DNA of 33,236 nucleotides from Crocinitomix sp. (GTDB taxonomy: Bacteria; Bacteroidota; Bacteroidia; Flavobacteriales_D; Crocinitomicaceae). Position 1 is the stretch's first letter. The number at the start of each line of letters is the position of its first letter. A model generated the notes under the pieces. That model saw nothing but the letters and a program-made list of their open reading frames with translations. It did not search any database and had not been told where the DNA came from. The translations under genes were made by a program, and so were the position numbers. The stretch is taken from assembly GCA_030836155.1 (NCBI GenBank), contig JAURQI010000164.1, positions 1 to 33,236 on the forward strand, read 5' to 3'. This document shows, piece after piece, positions 8,372-15,634 of the stretch.

Positions 8372-10334
8372 GATCAAATAGTTTTATAATAACGCGCGTT
8401 CCTTTTCCTTCCGATAAATCACTGATTTCGTAATCAATCTTTTTGCGAAACAGGGAGCGAATCATTTCAGTACGGTTTTCAATATTTCGCATACCGCTTG
8501 ATTTGTGCTTCTTTTGGTTAACCGTTTTTATTTCTTGAGATTTTGTTCGTCCAATGCCATCATCACTGACTTCAATTTCAACATGGTCGCCTCGATCTCT
8601 AAAGTATACGGACAATTGCCCTTCTTCTTTTTTATAACGCAAGCCGTGCCAGACGGCATTTTCAATGAAGGGTTGGACAATCATAGGAGGTATTTGAAAT
8701 TGCTCGGTATTAATTGTCTCATCGACTTCAAACACATAATGAAACTTATCCTTAAAGCGTTCATGTTCCAGCTCAACATATAACCTTAGCAATTCCACCT
8801 CATTGGTCAAAGAAATGAATTCTACTTGAGAATAGTCTAAAACCATACGCATAAGGCGAGAGAATTTAGCTAAATATTTGTTAGCCGCGCGCTCATTACT
8901 TTTAGCAATATAATTGTTGACCGAGTTCAACGAATTAAAGATGAAATGCGGGTTCATCTGTGCGCGAAGATTTTTTAAATGAAGCAATTGGTTCGCTCTA
9001 TTTTTAGCTTTTGTATTCCGATAAACAAGAATGGCTATAAATATGAAAATAGTGATAATAAAGCCTAATACATAAAGCAAAATGCGTTGTTGTTGAAGTG
9101 CCGAATTATTAACTTCTTGTTCTTTTTCAAGCAATAGGATCGTTTCTTGGTCCAATTGTCTTTCACGTTCTAAAACGTCAATTTCCTTTTCGACAGTTTT
9201 TAACGCCAATTGTTTTTGAAGTAATTCATCTTTCTGATTAGTCCTTAACTTATTAGCAGAGTCCAATAAGTTTTGGTAATTTGAATAGGCTTGCACAGCT
9301 TCTTCCGGTTTGTTACTGGACGCATAAGCGTCATATAGTTTTTTTTGCGAGCTTAACTCATTTTCAATATCACCTAATTGGCGCGATAATTCAACAGAAC
9401 GATTTAATTCTTCAATGGCCTGACCAACATCGCCTGAAATCGTTAAATAGTCTGCCTTTTGTATACTCGTTTCGATTAAGGCAATCGTATCCTGTTGATC
9501 TTGAAAGTATCCCGCTGATGTATTTAGGGAATTGTAAAAGGCATCTTTTTTATTTTCTAAATCAACCGAACTGTTCGAAAAAGTTTGTACCATTCTAAAA
9601 TTCGATCGGTTGACAAGATCATTATCTTGTGTTTGAATGGCATTGGATTGTGCATCCATATAGTAGTCAGTGGCTTGTGCTGCGTCTCCGCGTAATTCTG
9701 ATATCTCGCCCAATCGATAATCAATCTCTCCAACAATCACATTCATGTTCTTAGCTGTTGCTTCTTTTCGAAGCGATAATAATAGGGTCTCCGCATCCGT
9801 ATATTTTTCTTGTTTTATTTGTACGCCTGCCATTTCAATTTGAGATTTCAACGAAGGATTTAGTTTATTTCCTATTTCTGCTAATTCATGGGCCTTTTGG
9901 TAATGATTATAAGCTAAACTATATTCACCTAGCGCACTATTGCATTCTCCAAGAAGCATCCGATTTTCGTATACTTTATTCCAATCTGAAAGTGAGCTAT
10001 AAATTGGTAGAGCTCGTCCAATGTGCAGAATGGCACTATTGTATTCTGACAATGCCATATTAAAGGAACCTAATGTGGCATATCCTGCAGCAAGTTCTCT
10101 GCGTGCATTATTGTCAACGGCCTTAGCAATAGCCGACTCGACCAATTCAAAAGCCGCTATCGTATTTTCTTCAAATAAAGATTTTGCCGAATCAATTTCG
10201 GCTTGAATGATGGAGGGATCGATGGAGTCATAACTATCCGCCTTATAACGCAAGTTCTTTTTTTGCTGCCCAAAAAGCGGTGCAACAATAAATAAACTGA
10301 CCAGCAGAATAGCGTATGACATAAATGATCGCAT
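8364..10334 (-). CDS. TPR-containing sensor histidine kinase, LytS-like His_kinase family (656 aa)
   Basis: A membrane sensor kinase paired with the LytTR regulator. A signal-like hydrophobic N-terminus (SYAILLVSLFIVAPLFG) is followed by about 350 residues of helical TPR repeats that probably face the periplasm. Next come a coiled coil, one membrane helix (about residues 418-437, ILLYVLGFIITIFIFIAILV) and a cytoplasmic His_kinase domain. The phosphoacceptor His463 sits in MNPHFIFNSLNS. The N box is QPFIENAVWHG (Asn559) and the nucleotide-binding motif is SDDGIG (Asp591/592). The frame extends upstream to 10439, but the extra 35 residues are not signal-like. A near-consensus -7 element (TATCTTTA, 10340-10347) lies just before the ATG at 10334, so I chose that start; the ATG at 10322 is also possible. 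The TPR input domain suggests sensing by protein contact, and no ligand is evident. Confidence 0.9.
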   Translation of the reverse strand: MRSFMSYAILLVSLFIVAPLFGQQKKNLRYKADSYDSIDPSIIQAEIDSAKSLFEENTIAAFELVESAIAKAVDNNARRELAAGYATLGSFNMALSEYNSAILHIGRALPIYSSLSDWNKVYENRMLLGECNSALGEYSLAYNHYQKAHELAEIGNKLNPSLKSQIEMAGVQIKQEKYTDAETLLLSLRKEATAKNMNVIVGEIDYRLGEISELRGDAAQATDYYMDAQSNAIQTQDNDLVNRSNFRMVQTFSNSSVDLENKKDAFYNSLNTSAGYFQDQQDTIALIETSIQKADYLTISGDVGQAIEELNRSVELSRQLGDIENELSSQKKLYDAYASSNKPEEAVQAYSNYQNLLDSANKLRTNQKDELLQKQLALKTVEKEIDVLERERQLDQETILLLEKEQEVNNSALQQQRILLYVLGFIITIFIFIAILVYRNTKAKNRANQLLHLKNLRAQMNPHFIFNSLNSVNNYIAKSNERAANKYLAKFSRLMRMVLDYSQVEFISLTNEVELLRLYVELEHERFKDKFHYVFEVDETINTEQFQIPPMIVQPFIENAVWHGLRYKKEEGQLSVYFRDRGDHVEIEVSDDGIGRTKSQEIKTVNQKKHKSSGMRNIENRTEMIRSLFRKKIDYEISDLSEGKGTRVIIKLFDHE

Positions 10335-10470
10335 CAGTCTAAAGATACGAACAATAATATATTGTTTATCCGAATAAAAGGGGCTAGAATGCGTCATAAT
10401 AGGATTTGACCAGTTAAAATGACATGATAACTCATTCAACCGTTCGGTTGACGCATTTCTAAGAAGTGAT

Positions 10471-10830
10471 TTATACCGATCTTAATTCTACATTTATCTG
10501 CTTCTCATCAATGATTTCTGCAAATTTAGATTCGATTTTTTCAGGAACCATTAAGTAAAACTTGCCTTTTCTTTTTCTTGCCTCTAAACTAAATAGGATC
10601 CATCTGGAGATCGTTTCAGGTAATTTAGATTTCACTAATTTGTCCTCGATTGAAAAAAGATCACGCCTATTTGGGTAGTAGGCTACGACATCAGGTGTAA
10701 AACTAATGCGAGAACCTTTATAACCTAAGCCTTCTGGTTTTTCGGTATTTTTAGTTTTGGCAGCAATACGCTCCGCACCTTTATCTTTTGCCTTAGAAAT
10801 AATTGAATCAATAATTGTTGTTTTGTTCAT
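10471..10830 (-). CDS. Small protein with a PD-(D/E)xK-like motif (119 aa)
   Basis: Function not established. After a basic N-terminus (many Lys, residues 1-40) the core reads FTPDVVAYYP (Pro46, Asp47), about 14 residues, then FSIEDKL (Glu62, Lys64). A hydrophobic helix (ISRWILFSLEARKRKG) and a strand FYLMVP follow. The order strand-PD, strand-ExK, helix, strand is what minimal PD-(D/E)xK nuclease-fold proteins show. The family is highly divergent, so this is a suggestion only. It has no signal peptide. It is downstream of cysteine dioxygenase but separated from it by a terminator hairpin, so it is probably a separate transcript. Confidence 0.6.
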   Translation of the reverse strand: MNKTTIIDSIISKAKDKGAERIAAKTKNTEKPEGLGYKGSRISFTPDVVAYYPNRRDLFSIEDKLVKSKLPETISRWILFSLEARKRKGKFYLMVPEKIESKFAEIIDEKQINVELRSV

Positions 10831-10853
10831 AGAATAAAAAAAATAGACAAAAG

Positions 10854-10871
10854 ACCGTAAATGTTTACGGT
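10854..10871 (-). terminator. Terminator-like hairpin after cysteine dioxygenase
   Basis: Perfect 8-bp arms ACCGTAAA (10854-10861) and TTTACGGT (10864-10871) flank a 2-bp centre, so the real loop would be larger. On the minus strand it is followed by CTTTTG and, further on, a run of eight T. It lies between the stop of the dioxygenase gene (10893) and the start of the next minus-strand gene (10830). It could also be a palindromic operator. Confidence 0.55.
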
Positions 10872-10892
10872 TTTAATCTTAGATAAATAATA

Positions 10893-11420
10893 TTAGGCTG
10901 AAATCGATATGCCAGGAGCTGAATCGTAACTTAGCTCCACCCGTTCAAAGCTTTCTTTTTCAAGGTTGTATACGCGACACTCGTCAATAGGTGAAGCATA
11001 TAAATGCAAGGTCATAGACCGTTGTTTTGTTGGGTTGATTATAGAATGAAATCCCATTCGGTCATGCATATAAGTCATGCGTCCTTGAGGTAATTCCATG
11101 TGATTGGTTTCGACTATTTGACCTTCTTGATGAGCATATCGCTTTTCGCAAACTGTACCTTGAACCTGATAGACCCAGCAGTCTTGACCACCATGCCCGT
11201 GAATAGGAGTTATCGCTTCAGCGTCCCAACAAAGGAGTATCAGTTCAAATTCATTCGTACGTTCAATGCAGTTTCTGGTGTAGCCATCAGATTTCCAAGT
11301 GGCGTAGGCTTCAAAGTCAGCCGTGGGGATTTCGATTCGCTTAAGAACGCTTCCCTGTTCGGAAGGCTCCGTATCATTTAAGGCTTCGATTAATTGTTCG
11401 ATTGTCTGGATAGTTTGCAT
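10893..11420 (-). CDS. Cysteine dioxygenase, Cys-Tyr cofactor type (175 aa)
   Basis: A cupin-fold, Fe(II)-dependent enzyme that oxidises L-cysteine with O2 to cysteine sulfinate in the cytosol. The metal ligands are His74 and His76 (PIHGHGG) and His125 (MGFHSI). Tyr47 and Arg49 (GYTRN) match the substrate-binding Tyr58/Arg60 of mammalian enzymes. Cys81 lies seven residues after His74, exactly as Cys93 follows His86 in the rat enzyme, and TLHLY (Thr137, His139, Tyr141) matches the Ser153/His155/Tyr157 triad. The protein should therefore be able to form the Cys-Tyr crosslink, which most bacterial homologues lack because they carry Gly at this position. It is divergent from the decarboxylase gene at 11560, which would use its product. 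Length is slightly below the roughly 200 residues of the animal enzyme. Confidence 0.92.
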   Translation of the reverse strand: MQTIQTIEQLIEALNDTEPSEQGSVLKRIEIPTADFEAYATWKSDGYTRNCIERTNEFELILLCWDAEAITPIHGHGGQDCWVYQVQGTVCEKRYAHQEGQIVETNHMELPQGRMTYMHDRMGFHSIINPTKQRSMTLHLYASPIDECRVYNLEKESFERVELSYDSAPGISISA

Positions 11421-11459
11421 AGTCTTTAGATAAGTCTAGTTGGTGTAGTTTGTAAAATA

Positions 11460-11496
11460 CAAAAGTAATCAAAAAATGTCGAAAAATGGTCAAAAA
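11460..11496 (-). promoter_or_regulatory. Promoter of the cysteine dioxygenase gene
   Basis: On the minus strand, TTTTTG (11496-11491) is followed by a 23-bp spacer and TACTTTTG (11467-11460), a match to TTG-N17-23-TAnnTTTG. Transcription would start near 11456, about 35 nt before the ATG. The element lies inside the phased A-tract array. Confidence 0.65.
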
Positions 11497-11538
11497 CAAT
11501 CTAAAAATGGCTCAAAATTTTAGTTTTTCGATTAAAAA
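11461..11538. promoter_or_regulatory. Phased A-tract (curved DNA) array in the divergent promoter region
   Basis: Eight A or T tracts of 4-6 bases lie at 11461-11464, 11471-11476, 11482-11486, 11492-11496, 11503-11507, 11514-11517, 11524-11528 (T tract) and 11534-11538. Their centres are 10-11 bp apart, mean 10.5 bp, which is one helical turn. Phased tracts like this bend DNA in one plane. The units resemble a degenerate repeat ending AAAAATGG. The array fills most of the gap between the two divergent hypotaurine-pathway genes. Confidence 0.8.
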
Positions 11539-11543
11539 TGGAG

Positions 11544-11551
11544 TAATTTTG
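11544..11551 (+). promoter_or_regulatory. -7 element of the decarboxylase gene
   Basis: TAATTTTG matches TAnnTTTG and ends 8 nt before the ATG at 11560, so the leader would be only a few nucleotides. No good -33 element is seen; the curved A-tract DNA lies directly upstream and may substitute for it. Confidence 0.6.
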
Positions 11552-11559
11552 ATTATTTT

Positions 11560-12960
11560 ATGACAAAATCAACGATGGAAGAATCACTTGAAATATTTAA
11601 TCAAATTACTCAAGACTTATTAAAAGATGAGAAAACAAATCCGGTAGCGCGACACATCCCTTCTGCTGAATTGTATGAAACGTTGGATTTAGGGTTGAAT
11701 GAAGATCCTATGGAGGATGCAGCGTTTTCAGAGAGCCTAAAAGAACTTGTTTTCTCCACACCGCGTACGTCAACAAATGCATTCTTTAATCAGTTGTTTG
11801 GTGGCAGAAATGGTAAAGCGATTTTAGGTGATTTGTTGGCTGTTATTATGAATAATAGTATGTACACCTATAAGGCGGCTGGCCCAATGGTAGGCGTTGA
11901 AAAGACTATTCTGAGAAAAGTATGTGACATGATTGGTTGGGATCATAATGCAGATGGAACATTTGCAACTGGAGGATCCATGACTAATTTTATGTCTATG
12001 CTGATGGCGCGCGATGCGTTTAACGATAAAATTAGAAAAGAAGGGCTAGCTCAAAAACTAACGGTCTATACGTCTGAAGAATCTCATTATAGTATTCCAA
12101 AGAACGCTGCTTTTTCTGGCATTGGTCGGGAAAACGTACGTTATGTGCCTACCGACAAATTCGGAAAATTAATTCCGGCTGAGCTTGAATCACAAATCAA
12201 AGCAGATATCGCCAATGGTTATCATCCCGTATTGGTAAATGCTACTGCTGGAACAACAGTATTAGGTGCTTTTGATCCTATTAAACCATTGGCAAAAATC
12301 TGCAAAGAATACAATGTTTGGTTGCATGTAGATGGTGCATACTGCGGCTCTGTTTTGTTTAGCAAAAAATATAAACATTTGATTGATGGCATTGAGGAGG
12401 TAGATTCTTTCAGTTTTAATGCGCACAAAATGTTGGGTACGCCACTAACTTGCTCAATTATTGTTGCAAAGAATAAAAAGTACTTACACGATTCATTCTC
12501 TAATGATGCGAGTTATTTATATCAAACAGACCATGATGATTTTAATCTCGGTAAAACATCTTTACAATGCGGTCGAAGAAACGACGCATTAAAGTTTTGG
12601 ACTTTGTGGAAAAGTGTTGGAACAAAGGGATTAGAAACAATGGTAGATCATCAGTTTAATCTAGCAGATGTTGCTTTAGATTATATTGTAGATAATGATG
12701 ATTATAAGGTTTACAGTTATCCAGATTCGATCTCAATTTGTTTCAATTATAAAGATATTCCGGCAAGAAATATTTGTACAGCTTTATATGAATCTTCTGA
12801 ATTATTAGTTGGATATGGTTCATTTGATGGAGAGGAATTCATTCGGTTAGTGACGATAAATGTGCAAAATGGACCAGAAGATATTTTACAATTCTTCAAG
12901 CAAATGGAAACGTTTGTAAGTGAGCATGAAGATCAGCTCAATCGCTTGACAAACGCATAA
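11560..12960 (+). CDS. PLP-dependent decarboxylase, probable cysteine sulfinate decarboxylase (466 aa)
   Basis: A group II pyridoxal-phosphate decarboxylase of the glutamate/cysteine sulfinate decarboxylase family. The cofactor lysine is Lys290 in FNAHKMLG. Asp258 (HVDGA) would pair with the pyridine nitrogen, and His176 (EESHYS) would stack on the ring. The substrate region FFNQLF...NNS places Phe80 and Ser100 exactly where mammalian cysteine sulfinate decarboxylase has Phe94 and Ser114 (as I recall them). Glutamate decarboxylases have FFNQLS and Asn at these positions. This, plus the adjacent cysteine dioxygenase, favours cysteine sulfinate to hypotaurine over glutamate to GABA. Aspartate, cysteate or glutamate remain possible substrates. 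It is followed 12 bp later by a sodium symporter gene, probably in one operon. Confidence 0.88.
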   Translation: MTKSTMEESLEIFNQITQDLLKDEKTNPVARHIPSAELYETLDLGLNEDPMEDAAFSESLKELVFSTPRTSTNAFFNQLFGGRNGKAILGDLLAVIMNNSMYTYKAAGPMVGVEKTILRKVCDMIGWDHNADGTFATGGSMTNFMSMLMARDAFNDKIRKEGLAQKLTVYTSEESHYSIPKNAAFSGIGRENVRYVPTDKFGKLIPAELESQIKADIANGYHPVLVNATAGTTVLGAFDPIKPLAKICKEYNVWLHVDGAYCGSVLFSKKYKHLIDGIEEVDSFSFNAHKMLGTPLTCSIIVAKNKKYLHDSFSNDASYLYQTDHDDFNLGKTSLQCGRRNDALKFWTLWKSVGTKGLETMVDHQFNLADVALDYIVDNDDYKVYSYPDSISICFNYKDIPARNICTALYESSELLVGYGSFDGEEFIRLVTINVQNGPEDILQFFKQMETFVSEHEDQLNRLTNA

Positions 12961-12972
12961 AATAAAATCCCT

Positions 12973-14481
12973 ATGATCAGTAAAATCATTGTACTTGCGA
13001 TCTACGTTGGAATTCTATTTCTGATTGGTATCGTGGCCTCACGAAGGATCAAAAGTATGAGTGATTTCTATGTGGGGGGAAAAAATATTGGCTATTGGGC
13101 CGTAGCTTTTTCTGCACGTGCTACTGGTGAATCAGGTTGGTTGCTTATTGGTTTAACCGGGATGGGCGCCATGGCTGGTTTGTCGGCTTATTGGGTAGTA
13201 GCCGGGGAGGTTTTAGGCGTAGCTGTATCTTGGTGGCTCATGGCTAAAAGGTTCAAGCGACGCTCTGATCGTTATGGTTCTATAACAGTTCCAGATTATC
13301 TAGAAAGTCATTTTAAGTCAACCCGACACACGCTGCGTATAATTGCGGCATCAGTATTGTCGGTTTTTGTTGTGATTTATGTGAGTTCGCAGATTGATGC
13401 AACTGGAATTGCATTTGAGTCTTTCCTAGATATGAATTATTACTGGGGAGCTATTCTTGGTTTTGTTATTGTTTTAGTCTACATTTTTATTGGTGGTTTT
13501 GTGGCTGTGGTTTGGTCTGATTTATTTCAAGGGCTATTGATGTTTATTGGTCTGGTTTTATTGCCAATTGTCGTTTGGTTCACAATGGATCATGGCGATG
13601 GTATTATTGCTGGTTTAAATACAATAGATCCAGCGTTGACCAATATTTGGGGTGGCCATGAAGATGTTTGGATGAATGTCTTTACATTGGTTGGATTTGC
13701 TGCAATTGGACTTGGGTTTCTTGGATCTCCACAAGTATACGTGCGATTCATGTCCATTAAAAGTGAAAAGGAAATTGACAAAGGAAAATGGGTTGCGATT
13801 ATTTTTACATTATTGACGGATATAGCAGCTGTGACCATTGGTGTTTTAGCTCGTTATATCTTCACAGAAGCGGGAGATGATGCGAGTTCTATTCTGGGAG
13901 TCGGAGGGAAAGAAGTATTGCATTTGATGACAGAAAACTTCTTACCTTATATCGTAACGGCCATTTATGTGGCTATCATTCTTTCGGCAATTATGTCCAC
14001 TATTGATTCGCTGTTAGTTATTGCTTCTAGCGCGATTACGAGGGATTTTTATCAAAAGATATTCAGACCTGATTTGAAAGACAAAGACTTAACGATTATT
14101 TCGCGTTATGTGACCCTAATTATGGCGCTGGTTGCACTGGCACTCGCCATGGCGATCGCCTATTTTTCGCCGGAGCGCCAAGTTTTCTGGGTCATTATTT
14201 TTGGCTGGTCTGGCATAGCTGCGACATTTTGTCCTGTCATTATCCTTTCTCTTTTTTGGAAAGGATTTTCAGAGAAAGGAGCAATTGCTGCTATGATCGC
14301 CGGGTTTTTGTCAGTCCCGCTATTCAATTTTTACCTCCAAAAACTCGAAACGGTCGGTCCGTATCTAGATAAGATGGATGTCTTAGCCCCGTCGTTTTTA
14401 ATCGCTATGATTTTCGGATTTATATTTAGTAAGTTATATCCGCCAGTGAAAAGACTCGATACAAGGCGCAAGTCGACTTAA
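12973..14481 (+). CDS. Sodium/solute symporter, PutP-like SSS family (502 aa)
   Basis: An inner-membrane transporter of the SSS family with about 13 hydrophobic helices and no cleaved signal. Residues 5-25 form helix 1. The loop SDFYVGGKNIGYW and the segment SARATGESGWLLIGL are characteristic of the PutP branch, where this region contributes to the sodium and substrate sites. LSAIMSTIDSLLVIASSAI near residues 337-355 is the conserved helix 8-9 region. It starts 12 bp after the decarboxylase gene without an intervening promoter or terminator, so the two are likely co-transcribed. PutP homologues carry proline, but the neighbourhood raises the possibility of a sulfur amino acid, a sulfinate/sulfonate or another compatible solute. 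The substrate cannot be read from the sequence. Confidence 0.9.
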   Translation: MISKIIVLAIYVGILFLIGIVASRRIKSMSDFYVGGKNIGYWAVAFSARATGESGWLLIGLTGMGAMAGLSAYWVVAGEVLGVAVSWWLMAKRFKRRSDRYGSITVPDYLESHFKSTRHTLRIIAASVLSVFVVIYVSSQIDATGIAFESFLDMNYYWGAILGFVIVLVYIFIGGFVAVVWSDLFQGLLMFIGLVLLPIVVWFTMDHGDGIIAGLNTIDPALTNIWGGHEDVWMNVFTLVGFAAIGLGFLGSPQVYVRFMSIKSEKEIDKGKWVAIIFTLLTDIAAVTIGVLARYIFTEAGDDASSILGVGGKEVLHLMTENFLPYIVTAIYVAIILSAIMSTIDSLLVIASSAITRDFYQKIFRPDLKDKDLTIISRYVTLIMALVALALAMAIAYFSPERQVFWVIIFGWSGIAATFCPVIILSLFWKGFSEKGAIAAMIAGFLSVPLFNFYLQKLETVGPYLDKMDVLAPSFLIAMIFGFIFSKLYPPVKRLDTRRKST

Positions 14482-14530
14482 ATAAAGTGACATTCAACTG
14501 AATTATTGTATCATTGTAAAAAGTATTTCT

Positions 14531-14782
14531 ATGACGAATAATGACATTTTCAAAAAACTCCGTGTAGCATTAAAACTAACCAACAAAGATATCGTCGACA
14601 TCTGTAAGCTGGTAGACTTTCATGTCTCTGAAAGTGAACTAGGAGCATTCTTTCGTAAAGAAGGTCATCCCAAATATCGTAATTGTGGCGATCAAATTCT
14701 AAGAAACTTCCTCAACGGATTGGTCATTCATTTACGCGGTCCAAGACCCGAACGTAAAGAAAGTGAAGACGTCAAAAAGTAA
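14531..14782 (+). CDS. DUF1456 family protein, single-repeat form (83 aa)
   Basis: Matches the DUF1456 (YehS) repeat. NNDIFKKLRVALKLTNKDIVDI opens it, and the hallmark YRNCGDQILRNFLNGLVIHLRG closes it. E. coli YehS has two such repeats in about 156 residues, whereas this protein has one, which is a common short form in Bacteroidota. It is cytosolic and its function is unknown. It stands between the symporter gene and the convergent gene ending at 14796. A weak -7-like TATCATTG precedes it. Confidence 0.85.
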   Translation: MTNNDIFKKLRVALKLTNKDIVDICKLVDFHVSESELGAFFRKEGHPKYRNCGDQILRNFLNGLVIHLRGPRPERKESEDVKK

Positions 14783-14795
14783 TGACCAAAAAAGT

Positions 14796-15557
14796 CTATT
14801 TAGCGCATTTTAATTGAAATTTTAAATTGCCGTGATTACGGATAATGATTTGTTTTTCATTTGCTGCTGCATCTTTACCCAAAACAGTTCGTTCTCCGTT
14901 TGAAATTATAAAAGTTAGCGGTTCCGTTTGACCAATACATTCAAATCCTATCGTCTCATAAGTAAGGCCCGTAGACCATTCGCGATCAACAAAAGTTATG
15001 ATATCATCTGGCTGATAGGTTCTTAAATAATACTGGATGACTTTGTCTAATCCGCCTACAACAGTTGTGTGTGAAAGGGTGCAAAATCGAATCAAAACAC
15101 TTGAATAATACGCAGGCTCTTCATGTTTCATAAAGAGTGGTTTTGAAAAAGAAGCAACTCCAACTAAATTATTCGTTGAAAATAAGCCGAGGTATATACT
15201 TCCCCCGCCATCACTCAATAAGTGATTATCATTGATGAATTGTCGGCCAGTTAATCGATCAATTTTATGGATTTTTATCTGACGTCCATGAATACGGTTT
15301 TGGATTAGCCCCAGAAGTGAAACAAGACGTTGAATTACATGGTTTTTTCTAGCTCGAAAAATATCCTCGTGCAATAGAATACACTTTTCAATGCGGCCTG
15401 AAAAGCTATCACCGGTGTTTAGTAGATATAAATCGACTGATCGATTCTTCCCTTCCAACTCAAGCAAATAAGGTTCCGTTTCAATGAAGCCGATACCAGA
15501 TGCGGTAAGTTTTGTTTTTATATCTTCAATCCATTCGATGATACAAAAATAGATCAA
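14796..15557 (-). CDS. Protein with a phage Hef-like C-terminal domain (253 aa)
   Basis: Residues about 95-225 resemble the C-terminal domain of phage Hef-like homing endonuclease proteins. They read IDRLTGRQFINDNH, IYLGLFSTNNLVGVASFSKP, IRFCTLSHTTVVGGLDKVI and DDIITFVDREWSTGLTYETIGFE. That domain looks GNAT-like and its role is not settled. The N-terminal 95 residues do not show an obvious nuclease motif, so this may be a domesticated stand-alone version. The start is unsettled: the only in-frame conventional start is TTG at 15557, just after an in-frame stop. A -7-like TATTTTTG (15551-15544) overlaps the first codons, and no in-frame ATG exists before the conserved part. A start-codon mutation or a non-AUG start is possible. 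Confidence 0.65.
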   Translation of the reverse strand: MIYFCIIEWIEDIKTKLTASGIGFIETEPYLLELEGKNRSVDLYLLNTGDSFSGRIEKCILLHEDIFRARKNHVIQRLVSLLGLIQNRIHGRQIKIHKIDRLTGRQFINDNHLLSDGGGSIYLGLFSTNNLVGVASFSKPLFMKHEEPAYYSSVLIRFCTLSHTTVVGGLDKVIQYYLRTYQPDDIITFVDREWSTGLTYETIGFECIGQTEPLTFIISNGERTVLGKDAAANEKQIIIRNHGNLKFQLKCAK

Positions 15558-15621
15558 TTAAATAGTTGAGCATAAATCGTAATTATTTATTGTTTTTTTA
15601 GGGGATCGAATTTTATAGAGC

Positions 15622-15629
15622 TAACTTTG
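15622..15629 (+). promoter_or_regulatory. -7 element of the FG-GAP lipoprotein gene
   Basis: TAACTTTG, an exact TAnnTTTG match, ends 5 nt before the ATG at 15635. The mRNA would be leaderless or nearly so. No good TTG is found at the -33 spacing. Confidence 0.6.
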
Positions 15630-15634
15630 TTTGT

